The notes beneath the pieces are model-generated. The model did no database searches. It was not told the DNA's origin and was given only the letters and a program-made list of their open reading frames with translations. From Marinovum sp. (GTDB lineage: Bacteria; Pseudomonadota; Alphaproteobacteria; Rhodobacterales; Rhodobacteraceae), in the NCBI GenBank assembly GCA_002684375.1, contig NYVC01000106.1, positions 1 to 11,957 on the forward strand: 11,957 nt of DNA, in the 5' to 3' direction. Positions 1 to 6,337 of this stretch are shown here, piece after piece. The first letter of the stretch is position 1, and every line of letters begins with the position of its first letter. Position numbers and translations under genes: made by a program.

Positions 1-87
1 CCGATGACGCATGTGCTGAAAGAAGGGTTAGAGGCCAGCCCTGCGCGGGGCAGGCGTGGTGGGTGGCGTGGACGGCGCCAAAGCTAG
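1..87 (+). CDS. C-terminal fragment of a plus-strand gene, possibly an alpha/beta hydrolase
   Basis: A reading frame open at the left edge runs for 28 codons to a TAG at 85-87, only 4 bases before the stop codon of the converging M48 gene. That tight fit is what one expects of a real gene end. The fragment begins with PMTHVLKEGLE. MxHVLK resembles the loop carrying the catalytic histidine near the C-terminus of some alpha/beta-fold hydrolases; this is an inference from a very short stretch. The rest is an arginine- and glycine-rich tail (GRRGGWRGRRQS), which is unusual for such an enzyme. The fragment could also be chance, since 28 open codons prove little. The upstream sequence would settle it. 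Confidence 0.35.
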   Translation, partial: PMTHVLKEGLEASPARGRRGGWRGRRQS

Positions 88-91
88 CGGT

Positions 92-775
92 TCACTTGCG
101 CCAACGTGCGTCGTTTTTCTCGATAGCGGCGATCCGGTCTTTGGTCTTGGGATGGCTCATCAGCCAGGCCGGTGCTGTGCCACCGTTTGATCTGGTCAAG
201 GTTTCAAGCTTGGTCAAGAGCTCCCGCTGCGGTGCTGTGCCGATGCCTGATTTGATCAGTAACGCCGAGGCATATTCGTCGGCTTCATATTCATCGCTGC
301 GCGACAGGCGTGCGGCCAACAGCGTTGTCAGCATATTTGCGATCCAGCCACCAATGCCCGGAATGACCCGGCTCAGGATCATCGCCAGCGCGGTTCGGAG
401 CGCGTTTTGACCGGAGAAATCGATCATGCGGCGGCGTGAATGACCAAGAGCCACATGCCCCAGTTCATGGGCCACCACGCTGGCCATTTCTTCGGCAGTG
501 ACCTGCCCATCGGTGAACTTGCGATAAAACCCCCGGGTGATATAGATTTTACCATCGGGTGCGGCCAGACCGTTGACCGGGTCAATTTCATAAAGATGGA
601 CGCGAATTTTAGACACCTCAAGCGCTTTGGCCATGCGGTCGGTTAACACTTTTAACTTTGGGTCAAGCAATTCATGCGACTGGCCGGTGAGCTCCCGATT
701 GGTGCGCCAGACCGAAAACCGGTACATGATAACGCCGTAAACAAGGGCCAGAAGTATGGGTGAAAGTTGCAGCAT
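92..775 (-). CDS. M48 family zinc metalloprotease, membrane-anchored
   Basis: Predicted zinc-dependent endopeptidase of the M48 (HtpX/Ste24/BepA-like) family. With the chosen start it is 227 residues: a hydrophobic N-terminal segment at about 4-20, then the protease domain. The zinc motif HELGH is at 103-107 (H103 and H107 as ligands, E104 catalytic). A second conserved motif, SRSDEYEAD, supplies the likely third ligand E162, and the late SHPKTxxRI motif starts near 207. A longer frame from an ATG at 814 exists, but neither start has a good Shine-Dalgarno. I prefer 775 because the membrane segment starts directly there (MLQLSPILL), as I recall for related short M48 proteins. It is the last gene of the minus-strand block, 68 bases (29 with the longer start) after the VWA gene. 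Role is inferred to be membrane-protein quality control; the substrate is unknown. Confidence 0.9.
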   Translation of the reverse strand: MLQLSPILLALVYGVIMYRFSVWRTNRELTGQSHELLDPKLKVLTDRMAKALEVSKIRVHLYEIDPVNGLAAPDGKIYITRGFYRKFTDGQVTAEEMASVVAHELGHVALGHSRRRMIDFSGQNALRTALAMILSRVIPGIGGWIANMLTTLLAARLSRSDEYEADEYASALLIKSGIGTAPQRELLTKLETLTRSNGGTAPAWLMSHPKTKDRIAAIEKNDARWRK

Positions 776-843
776 TCTATATATATGGGGTATGATCAAC
801 CCGGTGACAAGCATGCGGGGGTTACAGAGTGCAACCCTGTCGG

Positions 844-2028
844 CTAGCGACCGAGGTGTCGCATGCCCTGCTCGATCCCAGCCAGTGTCATCGGAACCAT
901 CCGGCCGGGAAAAAGGTCTTGGATCATACTGATGGAATGTGTGTAACCCCAGTATTTCTCCGGTACCGGATTAAGCCAGAGGTGATTTTGCCACTGGTCT
1001 TGTGCGCGCTGCAACCAGACTTGACCGGCCTCTGCATTCCAATGTTCGTTGGCACCACCGGGGTAGGCAATCTCATAAGGTGACATGCTCGCATCGCCGA
1101 CAAAGATGCATTTATAATCGGGTCCATAGGTGTGTAAAACGTCCATTGTTGGAATTTGTGCATCCCAGCGCCGGGTGTTGTCACGCCAAACCCCCTCATA
1201 GAGACAGTTGTGGAAGTAATAGTATTCAAGATGTTTAAACTCGGTCCGCGCCGCGCTGAACAATTCCTCAACCACCTTGATATGAGAATCCATAGACCCA
1301 CCAACATCTAGAAACAGCAGAACTTTGACGGCATTGCGCCGCTCTGGGCGGGTTTTCACGTCGAGATAGCCGTTTTCGGCGGTGGCCTTGATGGTGCCAT
1401 CAAGGTCAAGCTCATCCTCGGCCCCGTCGCGGGCCCATTGGCGCAGACGTTTCAGCGCAACTTTGATGTTTCTCGTGCCCAACTCAACCGTATCGTCAAG
1501 GTTTTTAAACTCGCGTTTGTCCCAAACCTTTACCGCACGCCTATGCCGGCTTTCATTCTGGCCGATCCGCACGCCTTCGGGGTTATAGCCAAAGGCGCCA
1601 AACGGTGATGTCCCAGCGGTGCCGATCCATTTACTGCCGCCCTGATGACGTTTCTCTTGTTCTTTAAGGCGCTCTTTCAGGGTCTCCATCAATTTTTCAA
1701 AGCCACCAAGCGATTTAATTTCGTCGCGCTCTTCCTGACTGAGATGCTTTTCGGCCATTTTTTCCAGCCAATCTGCAGGAATGTCCACCGCCTCCATCAC
1801 TTCGCCGAGCGTGATATCCTCAAGCCCCTTGAATGTGGCTGCAAATGCCCGGTCAAATTTATCGATATTGCGCTCGTCTTTGACCATTGCACTGCGCGCC
1901 AGATAGTAAAATGCCTCAATATCATAGGTGGCAATGCCGGCTTTTACCGCCTCTAAAAATGTCAGATATTCGCGTAGTGAGACAGGAATTTTACTCTCGC
2001 GCAGGTTTTCAAAAAACGGCAGAAACAT
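844..2028 (-). CDS. VWA domain protein, CoxE-like partner of MoxR
   Basis: A 394-residue protein with no signal peptide or membrane segment, so probably cytoplasmic. Residues 1-130 are helical and charged. The C-terminal half is a von Willebrand A fold with a MIDAS metal site: D241-x-G243-x-S245 in LLFLDVGGSM, and a later Asp, D312, in FVGDASMSPYE. Proteins of this kind (COG3825, CoxE-like) are commonly paired with MoxR AAA+ ATPases, and such pairs act as chaperone-like machines in metal insertion or complex assembly in the few studied cases. The moxR gene lies just upstream on the same strand. Translation starts 2 bases after the TAG of the small membrane protein gene with no strong Shine-Dalgarno, which suggests translational coupling. 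The client protein is not evident from the window. Confidence 0.9.
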   Translation of the reverse strand: MFLPFFENLRESKIPVSLREYLTFLEAVKAGIATYDIEAFYYLARSAMVKDERNIDKFDRAFAATFKGLEDITLGEVMEAVDIPADWLEKMAEKHLSQEERDEIKSLGGFEKLMETLKERLKEQEKRHQGGSKWIGTAGTSPFGAFGYNPEGVRIGQNESRHRRAVKVWDKREFKNLDDTVELGTRNIKVALKRLRQWARDGAEDELDLDGTIKATAENGYLDVKTRPERRNAVKVLLFLDVGGSMDSHIKVVEELFSAARTEFKHLEYYYFHNCLYEGVWRDNTRRWDAQIPTMDVLHTYGPDYKCIFVGDASMSPYEIAYPGGANEHWNAEAGQVWLQRAQDQWQNHLWLNPVPEKYWGYTHSISMIQDLFPGRMVPMTLAGIEQGMRHLGR

Positions 2029-2030
2029 TG

Positions 2031-2198
2031 CTATGTTGCTGTCCGGTGGATGATCAAAGTTAAGACCAGACCCGCGAGCATAAACATGATGCCATAGCTG
2101 GTGGCATAATGCAGAATGTCGGGCCAGCGGCCTTTGCGGCGGTGGGCTGTGTAGCCTCCGAACGACACGCCGCAGATCAATCCCAATATTATTAGCAT
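2031..2198 (-). CDS. Small membrane protein of 55 residues, function unknown
   Basis: I do not recognise a named family. The protein has two hydrophobic stretches, about residues 1-15 (MLIILGLICGVSFGG) and 35-51 (YGIMFMLAGLVLTLIIH), joined by a short positively charged loop containing HRRKGRWPD. It is therefore probably a two-helix inner-membrane protein. I chose the ATG at 2198 because an AGGG Shine-Dalgarno sits 6 bases upstream; a GTG at 2222 would add eight residues but has no ribosome binding site. It lies between moxR and the VWA gene and ends 2 bases before the VWA start, so it is almost certainly co-translated with it. It could serve as a membrane tether or accessory for the module; that is a guess from position. 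Confidence 0.75.
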   Translation of the reverse strand: MLIILGLICGVSFGGYTAHRRKGRWPDILHYATSYGIMFMLAGLVLTLIIHRTAT

Positions 2199-2281
2199 CT
2201 GTTTCCCTAATTTTTCCCGCACAGCTTGAGCTTGACGAGATGGTTTTTTCGTCGCGTCGCCGCAGCTAGTCGACGTTTTGG

Positions 2282-2311
2282 TATCTGGCTCGACCGGCGC
2301 TGTCCAGTCAA
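2282..2311 (-). promoter_or_regulatory. Possible internal promoter upstream of the small-membrane-protein/VWA/M48 genes
   Basis: On the minus strand TTGACT (2311-2306) is followed after 18 bases by CAGATA (2287-2282). This sits in the 173-base gap between the moxR stop and the next start, which otherwise shows no gene and no convincing terminator. The -35 is good and the -10 is poor, so the three downstream genes may have their own transcript or simply read on from moxR. Confidence 0.25.
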
Positions 2312-2371
2312 ACCAACCCCGTTTTGTGCCGCATTGAGCGACTGGTTACGGCGCCCTGATCCACCAGATTG

Positions 2372-3211
2372 TTATCTAGCGCCACGGGCCATAAAGGCCA
2401 ACCGCTCAAATAAATGCACATCTTGTTCATTTTTCAGCAGCGCCCCATGCAATTGAGGTAAGGCATTTGATCCGTCTCGCGCCAAATCTTCGGCTGTGAG
2501 ATCTTCTGCCAGCAGCAGCTTGAGCCAGTCCAGCACCTCGGAAGTTGAGGGTTTTTTCTTTAAACCCTGTTGTTCGCGCAACTCATAGAACTGGGTGAGT
2601 GCAGTGGTCAGCAACGCGTCTTTGATCCCGGGGTGATGCACCTCGACAATTCGGCGCATCGTTTCGAGATCGGGAAACCGGATGTAATGGAAAAAACACC
2701 GCCGCAGAAACGCATCAGGGAGTTCTTTTTCATTGTTTGACGTGATAATGACAATGGGTCTCTGACGGGCTTTTACCAGTTCATCGGTCTCATAGACATG
2801 GAACTCCATCTTATCGAGCTCCTGCAAAAGATCATTGGGAAACTCGATGTCGGCCTTGTCGATTTCATCGATCAATAACACCAGTTTTTCATCAGCCTCA
2901 AACGCCTGCCAGAGCTTGCCCTTGCGAATATAGTTGCGCACATCCTGAACTTTTTCATCGCCAAGCTGGCTGTCGCGCAAGCGGCTAACGGCGTCATACT
3001 CATAGAGCCCCTGCTGGGCTTTCGTTGTGGATTTAATATTCCATTCAACCATCTTCAGACCCAAAGCCTTGGCGACTTGACGGGCCAACTCTGTCTTTCC
3101 GGTTCCCGGTTCGCCTTTGACCAAAAGCGGTCTTTCGAGCGTTACGGCCGCATTGACAGCAACCGTCAGATCGTCTGTAGCCACATATTCTTGGGTGCCT
3201 GTAAATTTCAT
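2372..3211 (-). CDS. MoxR-type AAA+ ATPase
   Basis: A 279-residue ATPase of the MoxR branch of AAA+ proteins. With the chosen start, Walker A is GEPGTGKT at 33-40, Walker B is LVLLIDE at 110-116, the sensor-1 asparagine is in ITSNNEKE (N159), and the likely arginine finger follows at R170/R171 (LPDAFLRRC). The C-terminal part is the helical lid. I start at ATG 3211 (MKFTGTQEYV) because a GGA-type Shine-Dalgarno lies 7 bases upstream; a TTG at 3223 would add four residues and overlap that site. MoxR ATPases act with VWA proteins as chaperone-like complexes that help mature metalloenzymes or membrane complexes. The VWA partner is encoded downstream on the same strand. It is transcribed divergently from dksA. 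Confidence 0.92.
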   Translation of the reverse strand: MKFTGTQEYVATDDLTVAVNAAVTLERPLLVKGEPGTGKTELARQVAKALGLKMVEWNIKSTTKAQQGLYEYDAVSRLRDSQLGDEKVQDVRNYIRKGKLWQAFEADEKLVLLIDEIDKADIEFPNDLLQELDKMEFHVYETDELVKARQRPIVIITSNNEKELPDAFLRRCFFHYIRFPDLETMRRIVEVHHPGIKDALLTTALTQFYELREQQGLKKKPSTSEVLDWLKLLLAEDLTAEDLARDGSNALPQLHGALLKNEQDVHLFERLAFMARGAR

Positions 3212-3381
3212 CGGTCGTTCCAATTGTGTAAGTGATTTGCGCTGACACTAACGCGAACACAAAAACACCGCAATCGGCTCCTAACAGCTAGTGACAACCG
3301 ACGGGTCATGGGGTAATGCACAGCCAGAGGGGTCGTGTGTTTGGCCGAATTGAAAAACATTAATCTTGTGGGGAGCTCGAA
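3212..3381. promoter_or_regulatory. Divergent intergenic region between moxR and dksA
   Basis: These 170 bases must carry the promoters of moxR (leftward) and dksA (rightward). For dksA, GTGACA at 3291-3296 with a 17-base spacer to TAATGC at 3314-3319 is a possible sigma-70 pair with a weak -10. For moxR, TTGCGG followed after 17 bases by TAGTGT on the minus strand (between about 3275 and 3245) is weaker still. The dksA ribosome binding site is a clear GGGGAG at about 3370-3375. A 15-codon frame from ATG 3316 to TAA 3363 precedes dksA but has no properly spaced ribosome site. Confidence 0.45.
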
Positions 3382-3804
3382 ATGAAAGCAGATGTGATTC
3401 TGCCCGATAACTATAAACCGAGCGAAGATGAACCTTTCATGAACGCAAAACAGCTTGAGTATTTTCAACGCAAATTGTTGAGCTGGAAAGCGGATCTTTT
3501 AGTTGAAACCAGAGAGACGCTGGAAGGTCTTCAGGGGACGACGCGCAACATTCCTGATTCTGCGGATCGCGCCAGTGAAGAAACCGACCGTTCACTGGAA
3601 CTGCGCACGCGGGACCGTCAGCGCAAGCTGGTAACCAAAATTGATTCGGCCTTGCAGCGTATTGCAGAGGGTGAATTCGGGTATTGTGAAGTTACCGGTG
3701 AGCCGATTTCGCTCAAAAGGCTTGACGCGCGACCGATTGCGACCATGAGCCTCGAGGCGCAGGAACGCCATGAGCGCAAGGAAAAAGTCCACCGCGATGA
3801 CTAA
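3382..3804 (+). CDS. dksA: RNA polymerase-binding transcription factor DksA, cysteine-poor alphaproteobacterial form
   Basis: A 140-residue DksA/TraR-family protein. DksA enters the secondary channel of RNA polymerase and, with ppGpp, represses rRNA promoters and activates amino-acid promoters. The long helices at about 20-95 form the coiled coil, and its tip carries the functional D-x-x-D-x-A motif as D59, D62 and A64 (PDSADRAS). The globular C-terminal part aligns with the E. coli zinc finger, but only the first cysteine remains: C102 is kept, while the other three positions are T105, S123 and A126 (YCEVT and RPIATMSLEA). The sequence closely matches my memory of the Rhodobacter sphaeroides DksA homologue, which works without a canonical four-cysteine site. 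The start has a strong GGGGAG. A weak bulged hairpin (3802-3823) begins at the stop codon; it lacks a T-tract, so I do not call it a terminator. Confidence 0.95.
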   Translation: MKADVILPDNYKPSEDEPFMNAKQLEYFQRKLLSWKADLLVETRETLEGLQGTTRNIPDSADRASEETDRSLELRTRDRQRKLVTKIDSALQRIAEGEFGYCEVTGEPISLKRLDARPIATMSLEAQERHERKEKVHRDD

Positions 3805-3875
3805 GACCTATAGTTGAGGCTTATTCGACAATCATCGGGTCAGATGCTTTGACGGATTCGGTTTCAGGATAGCGC

Positions 3876-5051
3876 ATGCGAATTTCTGGAAAAAAAATCA
3901 TCGTGATTGGTGGCGGGATTGGCGGTCTTGCCGCGGCGCTGGCGCTGTCCCGCTTAGGCGCCGCGGTGACTGTGCTTGAACAAGCCGCTGAAATCTCTGA
4001 CATGGGGGCCGGGCTGCAGATCAGCCCAAACGGCTTTGCGGTACTTGACGCGCTGGGGTTGCGCGACGCCGTGATTGACCGGTCAATGGCGGCAACTTCT
4101 TTGGTCCTGCGCAATTATAGCGATTCGGCGACGGTGGCGACACTTGATATTTCGACCGGGAAAGATGGACAGAATTACTATTTTATTCATCGGGCGGATC
4201 TGGTTGCCTGTCTGCTGAGCGCGGCCAGACAGACTGGGGTTCAGGTGCGGCTGCAACACAAAGTAAAACAGGTTCAGACCTCGGTGATACCGCAGGTGGT
4301 TCTGACGAATGGTCAAACGATTATGGCAGATCTGGTGGTTGGCGCAGATGGTTTGCATTCTTGCTTGCGACCGGTTCTAAACCAAACCGCTGCCCCGCGC
4401 TTTACCGGCCAAGTGGCGTGGCGAGCGCTGGTGCCGCGCCAATCTCAGGCGCTGGCGCAGGTGCAGCTTTACATGGGGCCAGGACGCCATTTGGTGACTT
4501 ACCCGCTGCGCGGCGGACAGTTGGTGAATGTGGTTGCGGTGCAAGAAAGGGCTAATTGGGCGGCCGAGGGCTGGCAGCATCGCGATGATCCGCAAAATTT
4601 GCGCAGGGCTTTTGCAGATTTTTCTCCAGATGTGCAGGCCCTGTTGCGCAGTGTGGATAATGTGCATCTATGGGGGTTATTGCGCCATCCCGTTGCTCGT
4701 AACTGGTATCAAGATCATGCCGTTCTGTTGGGGGATGCGGCCCACCCGACGCTGCCATTTTTGGCGCAAGGGGCGAATATGGCGCTCGAGGACGCCTGGG
4801 TTCTGGCAGACTGTCTTGCCAATGCTGAGACCACAAACACCGCGTTGGCGCGGTACCAAAGCCGTCGTGAGCGGCGGGTGCGGCGGGTGATTGCGGTCTC
4901 GGGACGCAATGCTTGGAAGTATCATCTGAGATTTCCGCCGCTGCGTTTGGCGGCACATGCCGCGCTGCGATTTGTTAGCCGTCAGGCACCACAGCATCTA
5001 ATGGGTCAATTTGATTGGCTGTATAAACATGATGTAACCAAGCACCGCTAG
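3876..5051 (+). CDS. Class A FAD-dependent monooxygenase (salicylate hydroxylase-like)
   Basis: A 391-residue flavoprotein hydroxylase of the UbiH/salicylate-hydroxylase superfamily. It shows all three fingerprints: the N-terminal dinucleotide fold GxGxxG (VIGGGIGGLAAA, glycines at 12-17), the DG motif VVGADGLHS (D158, G159) for FAD/NAD(P)H binding, and the GD motif LLGDAAHP (G286, D287) that contacts the FAD ribityl chain. These enzymes use NAD(P)H and O2 to hydroxylate aromatic or related substrates in the cytoplasm. Length is normal for the family. The start has an AGGA 6 bases upstream. No ring-cleavage or other catabolic gene is nearby, so the substrate cannot be read from context; 'salicylate' is only the closest family name. 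It lies 71 bases after dksA and converges on xth with a 37-base gap. Confidence 0.88.
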   Translation: MRISGKKIIVIGGGIGGLAAALALSRLGAAVTVLEQAAEISDMGAGLQISPNGFAVLDALGLRDAVIDRSMAATSLVLRNYSDSATVATLDISTGKDGQNYYFIHRADLVACLLSAARQTGVQVRLQHKVKQVQTSVIPQVVLTNGQTIMADLVVGADGLHSCLRPVLNQTAAPRFTGQVAWRALVPRQSQALAQVQLYMGPGRHLVTYPLRGGQLVNVVAVQERANWAAEGWQHRDDPQNLRRAFADFSPDVQALLRSVDNVHLWGLLRHPVARNWYQDHAVLLGDAAHPTLPFLAQGANMALEDAWVLADCLANAETTNTALARYQSRRERRVRRVIAVSGRNAWKYHLRFPPLRLAAHAALRFVSRQAPQHLMGQFDWLYKHDVTKHR

Positions 5052-5088
5052 GCGGACCAGCGCGTGCGACACATACCGAGGCCGAGAT

Positions 5089-5868
5089 TTAATTGTTCAG
5101 GCTCAGCCAGACCGGCACATGGTCAGAGGGCTTTTCGCGGGCGCGGATATCGGCATCTATTTGACAGTCTTGCAGCAGGTCGGCACAGGCTGGCGTCAGC
5201 AGGATATGGTCGATTCGAATGCCGTCGTTGCGGTTCCAGGCCCCGGCCTGATAATCCCAGAAACTATAGAATCCGGGGGCGGGATGACAGCTCCTGAAGG
5301 CCTCGGTGAAGCCAAGGTTCAAGATCCGGCGGTATGCCGCGCGGCTCTCGGGTCGAAACAGCGCGTCCTCGCGCCAGACCTCAGGACGGGCGGCGTCCTC
5401 AATTTGTGGAATGATATTATAATCTCCGGCCATCAAGGCGGGCATCTCATCCACAATCAGATCCTTGGCCCGGGTATAAAGCCGTTCCATCCAAGCCAGT
5501 TTATAGTCGTATTTCGGTCCGGGACAGGGGTTGCCATTGGGCAGGTAAAGACCACATAGCCGCACGGCCTGTTTGCCCACCACGGTTGCTTCAATCCAGC
5601 GTGCCTGCACGTCTTCATCATCACCGGGTAGGCCCCGGCTGATGTCTTCGAGCGGCAGTTTCGACAGGATTGCCACGCCGTTAAAGGATTTCTGCCCGTG
5701 AGTTTCCACTTGATACCCAAGATCCTCAAAATGCGTGCGGGGAAAGGTTTCATCGGTGGATTTAATTTCTTGCAACAGCGCGACATCGGGCTGCGCCTCG
5801 ACCAACCAGTCGGTCAGTGCGGGAAGCCGTGCTTTTATGCCGTTGATATTGAATGTGGCTATTTTCAT
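5089..5868 (-). CDS. xth: Exodeoxyribonuclease III (AP endonuclease)
   Basis: A 259-residue exonuclease III of the EEP nuclease superfamily, which cuts DNA 5' to abasic sites and removes 3' blocking groups in base excision repair. The conserved residues are in order: N7 in FNINGIKAR, the metal-binding E34 in LLQEIKS, Y108 in LYLPNG, D149 and N151 in AGDYNI, D220 in RIDHILL, and D249-H250 in SDHVPV. Length and layout are standard, and the first ATG gives the canonical N-terminus MKIATFNING. The ribosome binding site is weak. It lies 66 bases downstream of erpA on the same strand with no clear terminator between, so it is probably transcribed with erpA. Confidence 0.95.
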   Translation of the reverse strand: MKIATFNINGIKARLPALTDWLVEAQPDVALLQEIKSTDETFPRTHFEDLGYQVETHGQKSFNGVAILSKLPLEDISRGLPGDDEDVQARWIEATVVGKQAVRLCGLYLPNGNPCPGPKYDYKLAWMERLYTRAKDLIVDEMPALMAGDYNIIPQIEDAARPEVWREDALFRPESRAAYRRILNLGFTEAFRSCHPAPGFYSFWDYQAGAWNRNDGIRIDHILLTPACADLLQDCQIDADIRAREKPSDHVPVWLSLNN

Positions 5869-5934
5869 GCGGACGTCTTTCGCTGTGTTGTGCTGAATGT
5901 GATGTTGCGGGCCGACAGGGCAGTCGTGCTGTGC

Positions 5935-6258
5935 CTACATCGAAAAACTCACACCGCAGCCGCACGAGGAACTGGCATTAGGATTGTTGATGACAAACCG
6001 CGCGCCGATTATTTCCTCTTCAAAGTCAATGGTCGCGTTTTGTAAGAATGGCAGCGAGACCAGATCGACAATCACGCTTTCACCTTTGCCTTTCAATACC
6101 AGATCATCTGCTGCGGCCTGATCGAGTTTGATGTCATACTGAAAGCCCGAACACCCGCCGCCCTCGACCGCGACCCGCAGTCCCATACCCTGACCGCTGG
6201 CACCGATTTCGGCCAAACGCTCAAAAGCGCGCTCTGTCACGATGGGGGGCATTTGCAT
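5935..6258 (-). CDS. erpA: Iron-sulfur cluster insertion protein, ErpA/IscA (HesB) family
   Basis: A 107-residue A-type Fe-S carrier. The three cluster-binding cysteines are present: C36 in EGGGCSGFQY, and C99 and C101 in the C-terminal SSSCGCGVSF. Such proteins hand [2Fe-2S] or [4Fe-4S] clusters to apoproteins in the cytoplasm. ErpA is the likeliest of the IscA, SufA and ErpA names: no isc or suf genes lie next to it, and the erpA-next-to-dgt arrangement is one I associate with Rhodobacteraceae. Sequence alone does not separate the subtypes. I use ATG 6258 because a GGAG sits 8 bases upstream; an ATG at 6252 would be spaced too far. It is divergent from dgt and followed by xth. Confidence 0.9.
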   Translation of the reverse strand: MQMPPIVTERAFERLAEIGASGQGMGLRVAVEGGGCSGFQYDIKLDQAAADDLVLKGKGESVIVDLVSLPFLQNATIDFEEEIIGARFVINNPNASSSCGCGVSFSM

Positions 6259-6337
6259 TCGCCAAACTCCGACAGTTTTATTTATCTTTGGGCTGTAATA
6301 TAGGTGTGAACCTGTCAGGGAACAAGGAGCTTCGAAA
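6259..6337. promoter_or_regulatory. Short divergent promoter region of erpA and dgt with overlapping -10 elements
   Basis: For erpA on the minus strand, TTGTTC (6325-6320) is followed after exactly 17 bases by TATATT (6302-6297), a near-consensus -10, giving a leader of about 40 bases. On the plus strand TAATAT (6296-6301) is a matching -10 for dgt, about 30 bases before its start codon region, without an obvious -35. The two -10 elements overlap almost completely. A small inverted repeat, CCTG-T-CAGG (6311-6319), lies in the erpA spacer. The dgt ribosome site AAGGAG ends 8 bases before the ATG. I see no clear iron-box (TGA-N9-TCA). Confidence 0.5.

Noticed and set aside
23..55. CCTGC/GCAGG hairpin beyond the M48 stop
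   Set aside because: Only five base pairs, no T-run on either strand, and it lies inside the possible left-edge coding frame.
2226..2456. Plus-strand frame of 76 codons in the gap after moxR
   Set aside because: It overlaps the conserved moxR C-terminus, has Arg/Cys-rich composition typical of a shadow and no ribosome site.
3316..3363. Fifteen-codon frame (MHSQRGRVFGRIEKH) just upstream of dksA, a possible leader peptide
   Set aside because: The only G-rich stretch is two bases from its ATG, too close to work; a frame this short arises easily by chance.
3802..3823. Bulged hairpin at the dksA stop codon as a terminator
   Set aside because: A/T-rich stem with a bulge and no following T-tract.
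3849..3875. TTGACG before the monooxygenase gene as a promoter
   Set aside because: The start codon falls where the -10 should be.
5119..5559. Plus-strand frame of 146 codons opposite xth
   Set aside because: xth carries every catalytic motif on the other strand; this frame is its shadow.
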